From positions 10,679-40,691 of the forward strand of contig DITX01000018.1 of the NCBI GenBank assembly GCA_002422225.1: 30,013 bases of DNA, given 5' to 3'. The stretch is from Gammaproteobacteria bacterium UBA6173 (lineage in GTDB: Bacteria > Pseudomonadota > Gammaproteobacteria > Pseudomonadales > Pseudohongiellaceae). Shown in pieces: positions 1 through 6,884 of this stretch. How positions within the stretch are numbered: position 1 is the first letter of the stretch; each line of letters begins with the position of its first letter. The translations under genes and the position numbers were made by a program. Below the pieces are notes generated by a model. The model saw only the letters and a list, made by a program, of their open reading frames with translations, searched no databases and was not told the origin of the DNA.

Positions 1-758
1 TCTTCGATATCAAAGTTGTGGTCAATTCGCTCAACCGCCTGTTCGATGATAGGCCCTTCATCAAGATCAGTCGTGACGTAATGCGCGGTAGCACCAATTA
101 TCTTGACCCCGCGCATATATGCTTGCCGGTAGGGATTTGCGCCTTTAAACCCCGGCAAAAATGAATGGTGAATATTAATTGCCCTGCCCGCCATCAACTC
201 GCACATCCGTGGCGACAGTATCTGCATATATCGGGCAAGCGCCAGCAGATCGACCTGCTTGTTTTTGATGATGTCAATCATGGTTTGTTCCTGCTCCAGT
301 CTTGTATCCGGCGTAACGGGCAGATAATAAAAATCCAGGCCATACCACTCAGAGATACCTCGCATCGCTTCGTGATTGGAAACCACGCCCACGACCTCAG
401 CAGGTAATGCGCCACTACTCCAACGGTGCAGCAGATCAGTCAGGCAATGTCCGTGCGTCGATACTGCCAATAGCACGCGAGGGCGTTTGTGCACATCAAA
501 AAAGCTCCACTGCATATCAAATTGTTGTGCCAGTGGCGAAAAATCTTCATCGAGCTTGTCGGCCGACGGCAAATCTGCCTCGGCCTCTTCGAACTCAACC
601 CGCATAAAAAATCGATCAATAACGGGGTCACGATGTTGTGCAGCCTCACTGATGGTTGCGCCACGCTGAAACAAAAAATCACTGACGGCACGCACAATAC
701 CATTTGCTTCCGGGCAGGAAACGTTTAACACATACTTATTACGTTGATCGGGATTCAT
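1..758 (-). CDS. purU: Formyltetrahydrofolate deformylase, C-terminus cut by window edge
   Basis: Hydrolyses 10-formyl-THF to formate and THF in the cytosol, supplying formate for PurT and balancing one-carbon pools. 252 residues are visible of a family length near 285, so about 30 C-terminal residues lie outside the window. An N-terminal ACT-like region (about 8-90) precedes a formyl-transferase-type domain. The catalytic triad of that fold is visible: N195 and H197 in NIHHSFLPGFKG, and D233 in the LDEGPII segment. I chose the ATG at 758 because a weak GGA lies just upstream; an in-frame ATG at 767 has no visible Shine-Dalgarno. It is divergent from the secreted gene at 957, and folD two genes further on acts on the same cofactor pool. 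Identification rests on motif recognition and is strong. Confidence 0.93.
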   Translation of the reverse strand, partial: MNPDQRNKYVLNVSCPEANGIVRAVSDFLFQRGATISEAAQHRDPVIDRFFMRVEFEEAEADLPSADKLDEDFSPLAQQFDMQWSFFDVHKRPRVLLAVSTHGHCLTDLLHRWSSGALPAEVVGVVSNHEAMRGISEWYGLDFYYLPVTPDTRLEQEQTMIDIIKNKQVDLLALARYMQILSPRMCELMAGRAINIHHSFLPGFKGANPYRQAYMRGVKIIGATAHYVTTDLDEGPIIEQAVERIDHNFDIE

Positions 759-883
759 GATGTCCATGTCTGAAAAGGTATTTTTTAAGAGCCGAAATCT
801 TAACACCCTTTTGACCGGCTAAAAACTCGCCCCCCGATCAGAGGGTCTACAAAGCAAGGTGTTTCATCTAATCTTCCTATCCT

Positions 884-901
884 AAGTGCAGGGGCGCACT
901 T
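884..901 (+). other. Short GC-rich hairpin upstream of the secreted gene
   Basis: AAGTGC and GCACTT form a 6-bp stem around a 6-base loop, followed by TCTTCG. A second palindrome, GTTTTTAAAAAC, follows at 915-926. Both lie in the 198-base gap between purU and the gene at 957. They could be leader structure or a weak terminator; no clear promoter was found in this gap. Confidence 0.3.
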
Positions 902-956
902 TCTTCGCAGCGCTGTTTTTAAAAACGACGCGACGATTTGAAAAGGAGCAGAAACG

Positions 957-1646
957 ATGGCAACACTCAGCTACCCAGTAAGAGTGGCATCCAAACTCAT
1001 CGCCATCGTCACGATTATGTTTGGCTCGCAGCAACTTGTTGCGCAGTCAGCCGCAACAATCCCCGCTGGCATGGAAGGCACCTACACCCTGACATTTGGC
1101 TCGGCGCAGCAAGGCGCGCCGTTGGTCAATGGCGACAAACTGAATGTTGTACTCTCCTCCGGTGGTACGCTCTGCATCGATAAACACATCCTGGGCAACC
1201 CTGTGCTTGAAGGCAGCCATACTGCAGAAGCTAACTGGCACGCACCTGCTGCGGGTGTCAAGCTAGCATTGTCCAATATCAACACTGGAACATTTAATGA
1301 GCTGAACGTATTTTCCAGCTCCAATCAATTGCTCGGCCAATTAACCGGCACCAAAATCAGCAACAGCAAATCCTGCAATCTGTTAGGCGGCACCCCACCG
1401 GATCTCACTGGCATTTCTGACATTCTTAAACTTGCCGAACAAATTTATAGCGTGATCTTCCCCAAAACTTCCGTATCCTTAAATCATGCCTATGAAAGTA
1501 TTGATGGTTTTATTGGTCGTCAATACCCGGGGACCGGCACGGCCATTGGTATCAAAGACGGCACTGTCTATGTCACCGGCGGTCAGTTTGGCAATTATCG
1601 GCGCGCTAGCCAACACCGTCTTACAACATCACATACGAGTATCTGA
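957..1646 (+). CDS. Secreted hypothetical protein, possibly with frameshifted C-terminus
   Basis: 229 residues with no family I recognise. An N-terminal signal peptide is visible: basic start, hydrophobic stretch about residues 12-28, likely cleavage near VAQS. The mature part is rich in Gly, Ser and Thr with alternating hydrophobic residues, suggesting a secreted beta-rich domain. Two cysteines (in TLCID and KSCNL) could form a disulfide. The start is supported by AAAAGGAG at 941-948. The last 15 residues after GGQFG become basic and low in hydrophobics, whereas the +1 frame over the same bases reads a more natural GALANTVLQ stretch and runs into the hairpin at 1656. This suggests a one-base indel near 1590-1605 or an altered 3' end. 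Function unknown. Confidence 0.65.
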   Translation: MATLSYPVRVASKLIAIVTIMFGSQQLVAQSAATIPAGMEGTYTLTFGSAQQGAPLVNGDKLNVVLSSGGTLCIDKHILGNPVLEGSHTAEANWHAPAAGVKLALSNINTGTFNELNVFSSSNQLLGQLTGTKISNSKSCNLLGGTPPDLTGISDILKLAEQIYSVIFPKTSVSLNHAYESIDGFIGRQYPGTGTAIGIKDGTVYVTGGQFGNYRRASQHRLTTSHTSI

Positions 1647-1655
1647 AGAAGTAAT

Positions 1656-1679
1656 CGGGTGTCTGGGGCCAGACACCCG
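1656..1679. repeat. Perfect 11-bp inverted repeat with 2-base loop
   Basis: CGGGTGTCTGG and its exact reverse complement are separated by GG, ten bases after the stop of the secreted gene. No T-run follows on either strand, so it is not a standard intrinsic terminator. Its compact, near-perfect form resembles REP/RAYT-type extragenic palindromes, but no second copy was seen in this window, so that is inference. Confidence 0.6.
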
Positions 1680-1740
1680 TGAGTGAATTGCCAACCGCGT
1701 CAAATTGCAGCGCCGGTTCCTTGTCCGGCATTTGCCTCAA

Positions 1741-1771
1741 GGCCGCTGCTTCGTGCATCGGCCCTTTTTTT
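1741..1771 (+). terminator. Probable intrinsic terminator after the secreted gene
   Basis: GGCCG (1741-1745) pairs with CGGCC (1759-1763) around a 13-base loop and is followed by C and seven T residues. It lies about 95 bases past the stop at 1646 and about 65 before the next likely start at 1835. This suggests the two secreted genes are separate transcription units. Confidence 0.55.
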
Positions 1772-1834
1772 ATGGCCTTGCGCGCGCTATCCTTGTGCGG
1801 ATTCGTACCATCCATTACTCGGACATCGCCCGCC

Positions 1835-2269
1835 ATGTTTACTTCCAGCAAGTCAATCCCAGTGTCTGCTACCTGCCAACATTACGGCTTGTTTGTGCTC
1901 GCAGTAATCGGACTGATCTGGTGGACGCCTGCGCTGTCACAGAACCAGTCGCAACTTGCAGGCATATGGCGCGGCACACTGGTCGCAGCCCAATTTGATC
2001 CCCTGGATATTGTCTTGCACATCCACTCAGCAGACGCTGGCGACACCTACACGGCAACACTGGATATCCCCACGCAATTTCGAACCGACTTGCCCGTCGC
2101 CGCCATCAGCCTGAAAAACAGCAATGTTCTGGTCAGCATCCCTGCACTGGACGCCGAATTTTTTGGCAGCCTGGTGTTTGATACCAGCGGACTGCAGGTG
2201 TTGGCTTTGAACGGAGACTGGAGTCAGTCTGGCGAACACATTCCATTGCGACTCGAACGGAGTAATTAA
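1835..2269 (+). CDS. Small secreted beta-rich protein resembling N-terminal domain of hydrolases
   Basis: 144 residues from the ATG at 1835. A longer reading from 1679 is open but crosses the hairpin and terminator, so the internal ATG is preferred; no strong Shine-Dalgarno is visible. Residues 1-36 look like a signal peptide (hydrophobic LFVLAVIGLIWW, cleavage near ALSQ). The mature part begins GIWRGTL and continues with a pattern (short beta strands, I-P-A, then a D-W-S-Q-G-like stretch and PLRLER) that I associate with a domain often found at the N-terminus of exported alpha/beta hydrolases and serine hydrolases. Here it stands alone. The stop at 2267-2269 lies two bases before the gloA start, so translational coupling with gloA is likely. 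Function unknown; domain resemblance is from memory. Confidence 0.6.
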   Translation: MFTSSKSIPVSATCQHYGLFVLAVIGLIWWTPALSQNQSQLAGIWRGTLVAAQFDPLDIVLHIHSADAGDTYTATLDIPTQFRTDLPVAAISLKNSNVLVSIPALDAEFFGSLVFDTSGLQVLALNGDWSQSGEHIPLRLERSN

Positions 2270-2271
2270 TC

Positions 2272-2691
2272 GTGAAATACTTACACACCATGGTGCGGGT
2301 CAGTGATCTGGAGGCATCATTGGATTTTTATTGCCAAAAACTGGGCCTGCGGGAATTGCAACGCAGGGAAAGTGAACAAGGCCGCTTCACTTTGGTTTTT
2401 CTGGCTGCCGACGGTGATGATCATGCTCAGATTGAGCTGACCTACAACTGGGATCCGGAAGTCTATGGCGAGGGCCGTAATTTCGGTCACCTCGCTTATC
2501 AGGTCGATGATATTTATGCCACGTGTGAGCAGTTGATGCAAAAAGGCGTGCTGATCAACCGGCCACCGCGAGATGGCCGCATGGCGTTTGTGCGTTCCCC
2601 TGATAATATCTCAATTGAACTGCTGCAGCGCGGCGCGCCGCTTGCGCCTCAAGAACCCTGGCTCAGTATGCCCAATTCTGGCAAATGGTAG
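2272..2691 (+). CDS. gloA: Lactoylglutathione lyase (glyoxalase I)
   Basis: Converts the methylglyoxal-glutathione hemithioacetal to S-lactoylglutathione in the cytosol, the first step of methylglyoxal detoxification. 139 residues, close to E. coli GloA (135). The four metal ligands of the bacterial Ni/Co-type enzyme are visible at H5, E55, H73 and E116 (E. coli H5, E56, H74, E122). The start is GTG, with GGAG in the last codons of the upstream gene and a 2-base gap to it. This implies co-translation with the small secreted protein, though no functional link is evident. Two vicinal-oxygen-chelate repeats span about 1-60 and 65-125. Confidence 0.93.
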   Translation: MKYLHTMVRVSDLEASLDFYCQKLGLRELQRRESEQGRFTLVFLAADGDDHAQIELTYNWDPEVYGEGRNFGHLAYQVDDIYATCEQLMQKGVLINRPPRDGRMAFVRSPDNISIELLQRGAPLAPQEPWLSMPNSGKW

Positions 2692-2731
2692 CCTGATCAA
2701 CACCAGAATGCCGCGTATTGAGGCCGTCTTG

Positions 2732-2760
2732 TTGAGGCTACTGCGGCGCTCGTTTATCAT
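2732..2760 (+). promoter_or_regulatory. Sigma70-like promoter for folD
   Basis: TTGAGG (2732-2737) and TATCAT (2755-2760) are separated by exactly 17 bases. Predicted transcription starts near 2767, 20 bases before the folD ATG. Confidence 0.5.
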
Positions 2761-2786
2761 TGCGCGTTTTCGGACAAGGTAGCAGC

Positions 2787-3668
2787 ATGCAAATACTCGA
2801 CGGCAAACAAACGGCAGAACAGATCAAGGCAGAAATTGCTGACGAAGTGAATCGTATCAAAGCGCGCGGCGGCAAAGTACCGCATCTGGCGGCGATTCTG
2901 GTTGGTAACGATGGTGCCAGCGAAACCTATGTCGCCAACAAAGTACTCGACTGCAAGCAGGTAGGTTTTGACTCAACATTGATCCGACTGCCAGCTGACA
3001 TTACCGAACAGGCTTTGCTTGACCACATACAGCAATTGAATGAGAACAGCGACATTGATGGTTTTATTGTGCAAGTCCCCTTGCCAAAACACATCGATGA
3101 AACCCGCGTAACACTGGCAATTTCGCCCGCCAAGGATGTTGATGGTTTTTCGCCAGCCAGTGTGGGTCGCATGTGTCTGGCCTTGCCCACCTTCATCTCT
3201 GCTACCCCCAATGGCGTGATGGAACTGCTCAAGCGTTATCAGATTGGAACAGCTGGCAAACATTGTGTTGTAGTGGGACGCAGTAATATTGTTGGCACAC
3301 CCATGTCAATTCTGATGTCACGCAATAGCAACCCTGGTAATGCCACCGTCACCTTGGTCCATAGTCGTACGCCCAATATGGCAGACATCTGCCGAACAGC
3401 AGACATTCTGATCGTCGCCATTGGCAAGCCCGATTTTGTGACCGGTGATATGGTCAAAGAAGGCGCCGTGGTAATCGACGTAGGTATCACACGTGTGGCG
3501 GACGCCAGCAAGGCTAGCGGTTTCAGACTAACCGGCGATGTGCACTTTGAATCGGTGAAAACAAAATGCGCGTTTATTACACCCGTACCTGGCGGCGTTG
3601 GTCCAATGACCAGAGCCTCGTTGCTTCAGAATACGCTTAAAGCGCAAGCATTACGCGAGCAGCTCTGA
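2787..3668 (+). CDS. folD: Bifunctional methylene-THF dehydrogenase / methenyl-THF cyclohydrolase
   Basis: Interconverts 5,10-methylene-THF and 10-formyl-THF using NADP in the cytosol. 293 residues, typical for FolD. Catalytic residues are visible: Y48 and K52 (YVANK), Q96 (VQVPLP) and D119 (KDVDGF). The Rossmann dinucleotide loop is GRSNIVGTP at about 164-172, and the C-terminal signature PVPGGVGPMT at 266-275. The usual PCTP segment before the NADP domain reads SATP here, a substitution of a frequent but non-catalytic cysteine. The start is the ATG at 2787 preceded by AAGGTAG; an upstream in-frame extension to 2760 overlaps the promoter and is rejected. PurU at the left edge consumes the 10-formyl-THF this enzyme makes. 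Confidence 0.96.
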   Translation: MQILDGKQTAEQIKAEIADEVNRIKARGGKVPHLAAILVGNDGASETYVANKVLDCKQVGFDSTLIRLPADITEQALLDHIQQLNENSDIDGFIVQVPLPKHIDETRVTLAISPAKDVDGFSPASVGRMCLALPTFISATPNGVMELLKRYQIGTAGKHCVVVGRSNIVGTPMSILMSRNSNPGNATVTLVHSRTPNMADICRTADILIVAIGKPDFVTGDMVKEGAVVIDVGITRVADASKASGFRLTGDVHFESVKTKCAFITPVPGGVGPMTRASLLQNTLKAQALREQL

Positions 3669-3695
3669 CCATCTGTTTTTTAAAGGAAATTGAAT

Positions 3696-4892
3696 ATGTT
3701 TGAAGCAATTACCAGTTTGCCAGCCGATCCAATCCTCGGTTTGATGGCGGCCTTTCGCGCCGACAATAATGCCCACAAAATAGATCTGGGTGTAGGCGTC
3801 TACAAAGATGAGCGCGGGCAAACACCGGTGATGCGCGCTGTCAAACAAGCGGAAACGCGACTACTGGCCAATCAGCAGACCAAAACCTATGTCGCCCCGG
3901 CGGGACAAGAAGATTTTAACCACTTGATCGCCGGTCTGATTTTTGGGGATCAGTTGCGCGATCAGTTGGGCACACGTCGCGTGACGTTTCAAACACCTGG
4001 CGGTTGCGGTGGATTACGCCTGGGCGCTGAGTTCCTGCAAAAAGTTAAACCAGGTGCCAAAATTTTGGTTAGTGATCCAACCTGGGCCAATCATATCCCC
4101 CTGCTTGGTGAAGCAGGCTTACAAATCAGCAAATATCCTTACTACGACTATGACAAACATGCCATTCGTTTTGATGCCATGATGGACAGCCTGAGTACGG
4201 CCACAGCGGGCGATCTGGTGTTATTACATGGCTGCTGTCACAACCCATGTGGTGCCGATCTGGATCAACAGCAATGGCAGGCAGTTGCGGAACTAGCGCT
4301 AAAAAATGGCTTCACACCTTTCATCGATCTTGCCTATCAGGGCTTGGGTGATGGCATTGTCGAAGACACCTATGGCGTACGTTTGTTGGCCGAGACCATG
4401 CCGGAACTGGTTGTAGTCAGCTCGTGTTCCAAGAATTTTGGCTTGTACCGGGAGCGTACCGGCTCATTGACCGTCATTAGCGCTAATGCCGCATCCACTA
4501 AAGCAGCGGGCAGCCAGATTGCGTCGATTGCACGCAGTATTTATTCAATGCCGCCTGATCACGGCGCAGCCGTTGTGATTGAAATTCTGGGGGACGCAGC
4601 GCTCAATGCCGACTGGGAAGTCGAATTGACTGAAGTGCGCAACCGTATCAATGGATTGCGTACTGAACTGGTAAATGCCCTTATCGCAAAAGGCATAAAT
4701 CGAGACTTTAGTTTTATTCAACGCGAAAAAGGTATGTTTTCATTTCTGGGGCTGAGTGTTGACCAAGTTCATAACCTGATCAACAACTACAGTATTTATT
4801 TGGTCGACTCCAGCCGCATCAATATCGCCGGTATCAACCACAACAACCTGGATTATCTGGCGGAAAGTATTAAACAAGTGCTGACCGCCTAG
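3696..4892 (+). CDS. Aromatic/aspartate aminotransferase (class I PLP)
   Basis: Transfers the amino group from aspartate or aromatic amino acids to 2-oxoglutarate in the cytosol, the last step of Phe/Tyr synthesis or the aspartate-oxaloacetate exchange. 398 residues, matching TyrB/AspC of E. coli. The PLP lysine is K246 in SCSKNFGLYRER, with N183 (HNPCG), D211 and Y214 contacting the cofactor and R374 (SSRINIAG) binding the substrate carboxylate. The start ATG at 3696 has AGGAA upstream. The 27-base gap after folD suggests co-transcription. I cannot separate TyrB from AspC specificity from sequence alone, so no symbol is given. The DAHP synthase at 5712 belongs to the same biosynthetic route. 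Confidence 0.93.
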   Translation: MFEAITSLPADPILGLMAAFRADNNAHKIDLGVGVYKDERGQTPVMRAVKQAETRLLANQQTKTYVAPAGQEDFNHLIAGLIFGDQLRDQLGTRRVTFQTPGGCGGLRLGAEFLQKVKPGAKILVSDPTWANHIPLLGEAGLQISKYPYYDYDKHAIRFDAMMDSLSTATAGDLVLLHGCCHNPCGADLDQQQWQAVAELALKNGFTPFIDLAYQGLGDGIVEDTYGVRLLAETMPELVVVSSCSKNFGLYRERTGSLTVISANAASTKAAGSQIASIARSIYSMPPDHGAAVVIEILGDAALNADWEVELTEVRNRINGLRTELVNALIAKGINRDFSFIQREKGMFSFLGLSVDQVHNLINNYSIYLVDSSRINIAGINHNNLDYLAESIKQVLTA

Positions 4893-4895
4893 ATT

Positions 4896-5327
4896 CTATA
4901 CTCTGACAGTCAATACATCACAGCCAATGCCGTGCAACACGGCGTTGGCTGTTGAGCCCAGCACCGCGCGGATCGGGTTGTGGCCGTGACTGCCTATCAC
5001 CAACAAATCCACAGAAGAATCAGCAACCAGTTTTTTGATTTCGGTAGCGGGTTTGCCGGCCAAAAAATGTACATGAGACGCGGGGATACCTTGTTTAACC
5101 ATCGACGCTCTGATGCTATCAGCAATTCTGGCCTGATGCTCCTTCTGGACAGTCTCAAAATCTGCCATATTCAGCTCAAATGAGTAGCTTCCAAGCAAGG
5201 GCTCAAATACCAATACAGCGCTCAACTCAGCATTATTGGCAGCAGCGATTCCAACCGCCTTGTTAACAATGGTGTCGGACTCGTCTGATCCATCAATAGC
5301 AACCAGAACCTTTTTATAATTAGACAT
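4896..5327 (-). CDS. uspA: Universal stress protein, UspA family
   Basis: 143 residues, single Usp domain. The N-terminal strand KVLVAIDGSDES and the C-terminal nucleotide-binding loop GSHGHNPIRAVLGSTANAVL followed by CDVLTVRV are characteristic of the family. The G-x2-G-x8-GS spacing is one residue shorter than the general ATP-binding motif but fits the UspA-like subgroup. A soluble cytosolic dimer is expected, with a role in survival under stress or stasis rather than a defined reaction. The Shine-Dalgarno GGGAG precedes the ATG. It ends three bases from the aminotransferase stop (convergent). The upstream region holds two FNR/ANR-like boxes and a sigma70-like promoter shared with a divergent membrane peptide, suggesting oxygen-responsive control. 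Confidence 0.93.
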   Translation of the reverse strand: MSNYKKVLVAIDGSDESDTIVNKAVGIAAANNAELSAVLVFEPLLGSYSFELNMADFETVQKEHQARIADSIRASMVKQGIPASHVHFLAGKPATEIKKLVADSSVDLLVIGSHGHNPIRAVLGSTANAVLHGIGCDVLTVRV

Positions 5328-5385
5328 ACTGTGACACTCCCTTCATTGAAGATGAATACGCATTAAAACCATCAGCGTTGCCTGA

Positions 5386-5414
5386 ATCATAGTTAAAATC
5401 TTGAGTTCGATCAA
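5386..5414 (-). promoter_or_regulatory. Sigma70-like promoter for uspA
   Basis: On the minus strand TTGATC (5414-5409) and TATGAT (5391-5386) are 17 bases apart. Predicted transcription start is near 5379, about 50 bases before the uspA ATG. The -35 element overlaps the left FNR-like box, so a regulator bound there would touch this promoter directly. Confidence 0.5.
5401..5414. promoter_or_regulatory. FNR/ANR-like box, left copy
   Basis: TTGAGTTCGATCAA matches the FNR/ANR consensus TTGAT-N4-ATCAA at nine of ten defined positions. Its right half doubles as the -35 element of the predicted uspA promoter, so the match may be partly coincidental. Confidence 0.45.
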
Positions 5415-5451
5415 TGAAGCGTCTCCAGCACAGACATTGAGCGTTAACTGT

Positions 5452-5465
5452 TTGACGCAAGTCAA
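5452..5465. promoter_or_regulatory. FNR/ANR-like box, right copy
   Basis: TTGACGCAAGTCAA is a perfect inverted repeat of the FNR/CRP-family form TTGAC-N4-GTCAA, one symmetric change from the FNR consensus. Its centre (5458.5) lies 41.5 bases upstream of the start site predicted from the -10-like GATTAT at 5488-5493. That is the classical class II activator position for the downstream membrane peptide gene. Confidence 0.55.
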
Positions 5466-5487
5466 AATTTATCGAGCATTTGTGCAG

Positions 5488-5493
5488 GATTAT
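5488..5493 (+). promoter_or_regulatory. -10 element for the small membrane peptide gene
   Basis: GATTAT resembles TATAAT at four of six positions. No good -35 exists 17 bases upstream; the FNR-like box at 5452-5465 occupies that place, as in activator-dependent promoters. Predicted start is near 5500, giving a leader of about 75 bases. Confidence 0.4.
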
Positions 5494-5575
5494 GCCCCTG
5501 TATGTGCGGTACCGGACCAACTGTTAGGGACCGTAAATCTGCCTCAAACTTCATCTGAAATACTGGAGACTGATA

Positions 5576-5683
5576 ATGGAAGACAGAATGGTCGCACGTA
5601 ATATCGCGGTAACCGTTGGCGTCATCATGCTGGTTGCTTTGGGTCTGATTACTTTGTCCACCATCATTGGCAATAGCTTCTGA
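5576..5683 (+). CDS. 35-residue single-span membrane peptide, divergent from uspA
   Basis: A short reading frame with a well-placed Shine-Dalgarno (GGAG at 5564-5567) and an ATG at 5576. It encodes a charged N-terminus (MEDRMVARN) followed by one continuous hydrophobic span of about 24 residues (about 10-32) and a short polar end. This is the expected shape of a small inner-membrane protein. I do not recognise a family; it does not match CydX- or CcoQ-type sequences I know. The promoter carries an FNR/ANR-like box at the class II position, so expression under low oxygen is likely. It could be an accessory subunit of a respiratory complex or a stress peptide. The next gene, DAHP synthase, is convergent, so the peptide gene stands alone. 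Confidence 0.6.
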   Translation: MEDRMVARNIAVTVGVIMLVALGLITLSTIIGNSF

Positions 5684-5703
5684 TGGGATCATCTGGCCAA
5701 ATT

Positions 5704-5727
5704 GCCGGGGCTTAACGCCGCCCCGGC
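5704..5727. terminator. Hairpin at the convergent end of the peptide and DAHP synthase genes
   Basis: GCCGGGGC and GCCCCGGC form an 8-bp GC-rich stem around an 8-base loop that contains the DAHP synthase stop codon. On the minus strand it is followed by AATTT, only a weak U-tract. Placed between two convergent genes, it may end both transcripts. Confidence 0.45.
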
Positions 5728-6785
5728 AGGACTGCTTTGAGCTGCGCAGCCACCTTTCGCAAGCCAGCCTCGGTACTCGGCCAATCAATACACGCATCTG
5801 TGATGGAAACGCCATAACGGATTTCTTCCGGATCATCTGGAATGGGTTGGTTGCCTGCACAGATGTTGCTTTCCACCATGACTCCCATGATTGATTTGTT
5901 GCCTGCAATTATCTGCTGAGCAACGTCCTCCAGTACCTCAAGTTGCAACTCATACTGTTTTCGCGAGTTGCCATGGCTGCAATCCACCAGAATATTTTCG
6001 GGCAAGGCGGCTTTGCGCAATTCTTCTTCACACGCTGCGACAAAGGGTGCCTGATAGTTTGGCTCCTTTCCACCGCGCAGTATGACGTGGCAATGCGGGT
6101 TACCTGAGGTGCGGAACGCTGCAACTCGGCCCTGCTCCGTGACACTGATAAACGTATTGACGGCGCTTGCCGATCGAATGGCATTCACAGCGACCGACAA
6201 ACTTCCGTCAACATTATTTTTGAACCCGACTGCTGAAGAAATCCCACTTGATAACTTCCTGTGGGTAGGCGATTCCGTTGTGCGCGCGCCAATTGCTGTC
6301 CAACTCACCAAATCTTGCAGATACTGTGGCGAAATCAAATCCAGGGCTTCCACAGCAATTGGTATACCAAGCGAATTGATGTCCAGCATCAACTGCCTGC
6401 CAATGCGCAAGCCGTGCTCGATGCGGTGACTGCCATCCAAATAGGGATCATAAATCAATCCTTCCCAACCCACTGTGGTGCGTGGTTTCTCAAAATAAAC
6501 ACGCATGACAATCATCAGAGTATCTTTTAATTCATCTGCCAGTGGCTTTAACAGGCGGGCATAGTCCATCGCGAGCGCAGTATCGTGAATGGAACACGGC
6601 CCCACCACGACCAATAGCCGGTGGTCTTTATTGTCCAGAATGCCTTTTACACTGTGGTGGCCATATAAAACAGTATCGAGTGCAGCACCTTTTAAGGGCA
6701 TTTCACGCTTGAGCTCGGCAGGAGTGGGCAACTCCTCCTGAGAGATGATGTGCAAATTATCAACTTCCCGCGTTTTAGATGGCAT
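5712..6785 (-). CDS. 3-deoxy-7-phosphoheptulonate (DAHP) synthase, class I
   Basis: Condenses phosphoenolpyruvate and erythrose 4-phosphate to DAHP, the first committed step of the shikimate pathway; cytosolic and metal-dependent. 357 residues, the usual length of the AroF/AroG/AroH type. Metal ligands are visible at C64 (GPCSIHD), H271 (DCSHGN), E305 (MVESN) and D330 (SITDACI). The PEP/E4P binding stretches RVYFEKPRTTVGW (95-107) and GARTTES (166-172) are intact. I cannot assign the Phe-, Tyr- or Trp-sensitive isozyme. The ATG at 6785 has AGGAAAG upstream and a sigma70-like promoter at 6816-6843. No convincing TyrR-type operator was seen. Confidence 0.95.
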   Translation of the reverse strand: MPSKTREVDNLHIISQEELPTPAELKREMPLKGAALDTVLYGHHSVKGILDNKDHRLLVVVGPCSIHDTALAMDYARLLKPLADELKDTLMIVMRVYFEKPRTTVGWEGLIYDPYLDGSHRIEHGLRIGRQLMLDINSLGIPIAVEALDLISPQYLQDLVSWTAIGARTTESPTHRKLSSGISSAVGFKNNVDGSLSVAVNAIRSASAVNTFISVTEQGRVAAFRTSGNPHCHVILRGGKEPNYQAPFVAACEEELRKAALPENILVDCSHGNSRKQYELQLEVLEDVAQQIIAGNKSIMGVMVESNICAGNQPIPDDPEEIRYGVSITDACIDWPSTEAGLRKVAAQLKAVLPGRR

Positions 6786-6815
6786 GACTTCTTTCCTGAA
6801 TGTTTTGAGTGCTGC

Positions 6816-6843
6816 GTTATTCTGAGGGCTGACTGTCTGGCAA
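6816..6843 (-). promoter_or_regulatory. Sigma70-like promoter for DAHP synthase
   Basis: On the minus strand TTGCCA (6843-6838) and AATAAC (6821-6816) are separated by 16 bases, five and four of six matches. Predicted start is near 6809, with a leader of about 24 bases. Confidence 0.4.
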
Positions 6844-6848
6844 TCAAG

Positions 6849-6884
6849 TTAGCCTTGTTGCCTTTAGGCAAGTCTTCAGGCTAG
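6849..6884. other. Nested inverted repeats at the murJ 3' end
   Basis: An inner TTGCCT-TT-AGGCAA (6858-6871) sits inside an outer TAGCCT/AGGCTA pair, spanning the murJ stop codon. No T-run follows on the minus strand. It may stabilise the murJ transcript end or act as a Rho-independent-like pause ahead of the DAHP synthase promoter. Confidence 0.4.

Noticed and set aside
1621..1851. 76-codon minus-strand frame across the hairpin region
   Set aside because: It overlaps the palindrome, a plus-strand terminator and the start of the next secreted gene, has no clear ribosome site, and matches no family I know. It may be translated repeat sequence.
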